Shown: piece by piece, positions 61,840 to 64,000 of the stretch | Position numbering within the stretch: the stretch's first letter is position 1 | Layout of the letters: every line of letters begins with the position of its first letter | Assembly: GCA_910584865.1 (NCBI GenBank) | Contig: CAJUCE010000005.1 | Span: forward strand, 1-64,000 | DNA from: an uncultured Acetatifactor sp. | GTDB taxonomy: Bacteria > Bacillota > Clostridia > Lachnospirales > Lachnospiraceae | Direction: 5' to 3' | Length of the DNA stretch: 64,000 nt | Notes under the pieces: generated by a model | Databases searched by the model: none | Seen by the model: the letters and a program-made list of their open reading frames with translations, nothing else | What the model was told of the DNA's origin: nothing | Made by a program: the position numbers and the translations under genes

Positions 61840-64000
61840 TTACTTGGTCTCACCCACATAGATCTTCACACGGTTCTGGATGATGCCCGCCACTTCGTCC
61901 ACGGACTTCTGGCCCTTGAAGTAGCCTTCCGCCTCCTCATTGATGATCTTGGATACCTCGTCGTTCATATTGTAGGATACGGGCCTGGCATTGTTCATCA
62001 GTTCCATCACCCTGTCTACTTCCTCCTGAGTGGTCAGACGGTAGGTGTAGCTCCAGCCGTCCTCATATCCGATAGAAGATCCCCCCTGGGTGGTAATAGG
62101 CTCTCCGTTTTCATCCTTCATGATCTCCCCGTTCTCATCGGTGACATACTCCGGCTCCGTAGCCTTTTTCGCCATATCCTCCAGCCGGGATTTCATCGTA
62201 GGGAAACCGCTCCAGTAGCGTCCGTTGTCCTCTTCCGTAAGGATACTCTCCAGAAATTCCCATGCGCCCTCCTTATGTTCAGACTTGGTGGCAATGCCAT
62301 AGGCTTCTCCCGTGGTCAGAGCATGACCGCCCGTGCCGTCCACCGTGGGGAATCCGATACAGGTATAGTCGCCTTTGAAAATCTCGTCATACATTTGAAG
62401 CTGGTCAAAATCGTAAATATAGGCCTGGGTCAAGAGAACCTCTCCGTTCTGAATCCTGGTAGGTTCGGAATCCATCCCCTCTTCCCACTCCACTTCGTCC
62501 GGGAACTTATTCACAAATTCCAATATATTCTTAAACGCGTCAGAATCAAAGCTGCACTCTCCCGTATTCCAGTCGATAAACGAATCCTCATTAAACATCA
62601 TGGCCGCCTGCAGAATAGCCTGTTTGGAAACCCTGTCAAAAAGCTCTGCGCCGGGATGCTCATTGGAAAAAGCGATCAATTCCGCCAGAGTCCAGCCGCT
62701 CTCGCTGCCCACCATGGATGTGGCGCCGATTACGGTCTGCATGTTAAAGTAAGCGGGAATGCTCACCAGCACGCCGTCATATGTATAGGCGTTCAGGATA
62801 TTTTCCACGAAATCCTCCCTGTTGAGCTTGCCGCTCTTCTCCAGATAGGGATTCAGGTCTTCTAAAACGCCCTTGGCCACCAGCTGGCTGACCTTCAGGC
62901 TGGACAGATCGATCATATCCGGACAGTTTGCAGAAGTGATGTCATTGTTCAGATTGTTCAGCGCATCCGGCCAGGTGTTCTCATCATAATTGTCATAGTT
63001 CACATATTCCTTGATGGAAATATGGTACTTGGTATTGGCCTTGTTAAACTTGACCGCCTTGGACTGCAGATCGTAGGAGCCTCCCAAAGTAGCGATGAGA
63101 ATGGTCTCCTTCTGGGGCACCTCCTCCGCCTTCTTCTTTGTCAGCAGGGCGACGCCGTTGTCATTGTTCTCCCAGTCCTCTACTACCGCGATAACCTTGC
63201 CGTCCTCCATCTGGCCGAATTTCCGCACGGAGTTTCCGTTGATATCGCTGTCCAGCCAGTCGAACATATACTCCTTTTCCTTCTGGCCCAGATTATACCC
63301 GTACAGGGAATTGCCGTCGTTAATCAGGAAATCGTAATCCACGCCTGCTGTCATGGAATTGCTTCTGGGAACATCCTCATAAGATTTACCTGTCTTTTTG
63401 CCGTCGAAATCCACCTCACACAGAGTATAACGGCTTGCGTTGCCGTCATAGGAGCTGTAGCTCAGGTATACCTTGCCGTCCTTGCCGCATATAAGGGCAT
63501 CGATCCAGGTATTTCCGCCGTTATCCACAGACACGGAACCTTTATTATTCCCCTCCGCATCGAACAGCCATACCTTGCCGTCTCCGGCGATATAAATCCT
63601 TCCCTCTCCGTCCACCATCATGGTATCCAGATAGGAATCTGCGGCCAGATCTGTGATATCCTGCGAAAAGATCTGCTTCCCTTCCGCGTCGAATTTGGAC
63701 AGGAACTGGGTGGATTCGCTGTAATCCTCGCTATAACAATACACAACGGCATACATACTGCCGTCTTCCAGAAAATAGTATCTGTTAATATTCTGGTCTC
63801 CGACAATTTCCGCCCATTCAATCGGGACGGAGGTCATCTTCCGATCCGCCAGAGAATACTTACAGATGCTCTGAGAACTCTCCCCTGTCTCTTCATCCCA
63901 ATCATAGGACAGATAGTACAGATTCTCGCCTACGATCTGCATTTCATAATAGTTCGTATTTTCCTCATCCATCGTGATAAATTCCGGCACATAGGCCCAT
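61840..64000 (-). CDS. Solute-binding lipoprotein with propeller-like N-terminus (paralog 2, partial)
   Basis: 720 residues are visible and the N-terminus is cut by the window edge. The first 290 visible residues show repeated strands with D-G turns (DGSMYAVVYCY, DGEGRIYIAGDGKVWLFDAE, GKDGKVYLSY), as in a beta-propeller. The rest is a family 1 solute-binding domain (KETILIATLGGSYDLQSKAV, NNDITSANCPDMIDL, GEAYGIATKSEHKEGAWEFL). The end (GYFKGQKSVDEVAGIIQNRV) parallels the end of paralog 1 (SYFAGQKSAQEVAKVIQSRA). First visible gene of the operon, directly before the two sugar permeases. Confidence 0.88.
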   Translation of the reverse strand, partial: WAYVPEFITMDEENTNYYEMQIVGENLYYLSYDWDEETGESSQSICKYSLADRKMTSVPIEWAEIVGDQNINRYYFLEDGSMYAVVYCYSEDYSESTQFLSKFDAEGKQIFSQDITDLAADSYLDTMMVDGEGRIYIAGDGKVWLFDAEGNNKGSVSVDNGGNTWIDALICGKDGKVYLSYSSYDGNASRYTLCEVDFDGKKTGKSYEDVPRSNSMTAGVDYDFLINDGNSLYGYNLGQKEKEYMFDWLDSDINGNSVRKFGQMEDGKVIAVVEDWENNDNGVALLTKKKAEEVPQKETILIATLGGSYDLQSKAVKFNKANTKYHISIKEYVNYDNYDENTWPDALNNLNNDITSANCPDMIDLSSLKVSQLVAKGVLEDLNPYLEKSGKLNREDFVENILNAYTYDGVLVSIPAYFNMQTVIGATSMVGSESGWTLAELIAFSNEHPGAELFDRVSKQAILQAAMMFNEDSFIDWNTGECSFDSDAFKNILEFVNKFPDEVEWEEGMDSEPTRIQNGEVLLTQAYIYDFDQLQMYDEIFKGDYTCIGFPTVDGTGGHALTTGEAYGIATKSEHKEGAWEFLESILTEEDNGRYWSGFPTMKSRLEDMAKKATEPEYVTDENGEIMKDENGEPITTQGGSSIGYEDGWSYTYRLTTQEEVDRVMELMNNARPVSYNMNDEVSKIINEEAEGYFKGQKSVDEVAGIIQNRVKIYVGETK

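Noticed and set aside
1..64000. CRISPR arrays, insertion sequences, rRNA genes
   Set aside because: I looked for regularly spaced repeats, transposase motifs and rRNA blocks and found none.

Overview
The window looks like chromosome from a Gram-positive Clostridia, most likely family Lachnospiraceae. The reasons are a base composition near 50% GC, clean AGGAGG-type ribosome sites, FtsX-type bacitracin-resistance ABC modules with their own two-component pairs, an iron-sulfur L-serine dehydratase in two subunits, lipoprotein-anchored sugar-binding proteins, and a complete thl-crt-hbd-bcd-etfB-etfA cluster, the central butyrate pathway of that family. The family assignment is inference; no 16S gene or other marker in the window proves it. 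Almost every gene is on the minus strand; the exceptions are sdaAB-sdaAA, a small lipoprotein, a CDF transporter and a YgjP-like metallopeptidase. Layout, left to right: (1) 0-7 kb: the cut-off N-terminus of a probable exopolysaccharide sugar transferase with two matching palindromes in front of it, an ABC exporter pair, a TraX-like membrane protein, and a sigma factor / anti-sigma-like / response-regulator operon whose receiver domain is degenerate. (2) 7-17.5 kb: protein quality control and DNA repair: AI-2E-type permease, EngB, ClpX, ClpP, trigger factor, RadA, a conserved small protein, ClpC and its GntR-type regulator. (3) 17.5-27.4 kb: an SH3-repeat membrane protein, a zinc-ribbon/HTH protein, purine genes purE-purM-purN-purD, an M29-like aminopeptidase, two small membrane proteins, pyrE and RNase P RNA. 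(4) 27.5-31.5 kb: serine dehydratase (plus strand), a D-Ala-D-Ala carboxypeptidase and a cysteine-cluster protein. (5) 31.5-41.3 kb: the butyrate operon and, upstream of it, a large soluble hybrid histidine kinase. (6) 41.4-47.4 kb: a Bce-type RR-HK-ABC-permease operon with a tiny membrane protein and a lipoprotein at its end, then a separate small lipoprotein gene. (7) 47.4-51.2 kb: an AT-rich stretch next to tRNA-Thr, gpmI, and the decayed remains of an ABC transporter. (8) 51.3-53.2 kb: CDF metal transporter and metallopeptidase. (9) 53.5-64 kb: an unusual operon that puts two paralogous solute-binding lipoproteins, each with a propeller-like N-terminal half, together with sugar-type permeases, an HlyD/MacA-like adaptor and a MacB-ectodomain protein that lacks the usual permease core. 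How the genes work together: purine and pyrimidine genes flank the aminopeptidase cluster; ClpX-ClpP-trigger factor and ClpC form the proteostasis set; thiolase through ETF turns acetyl-CoA into butyryl-CoA, with the terminal butyrate-forming step not in the window. The most interesting non-genic signals are a structured intercistronic element present in two copies (clpP-tig spacer and etfA-etfB spacer), a predicted three-way-junction RNA in the sugar-transporter operon, and the inverted repeat over the GntR-clpC promoter. The strongest candidate for an undescribed system is the 53.5-64 kb operon.
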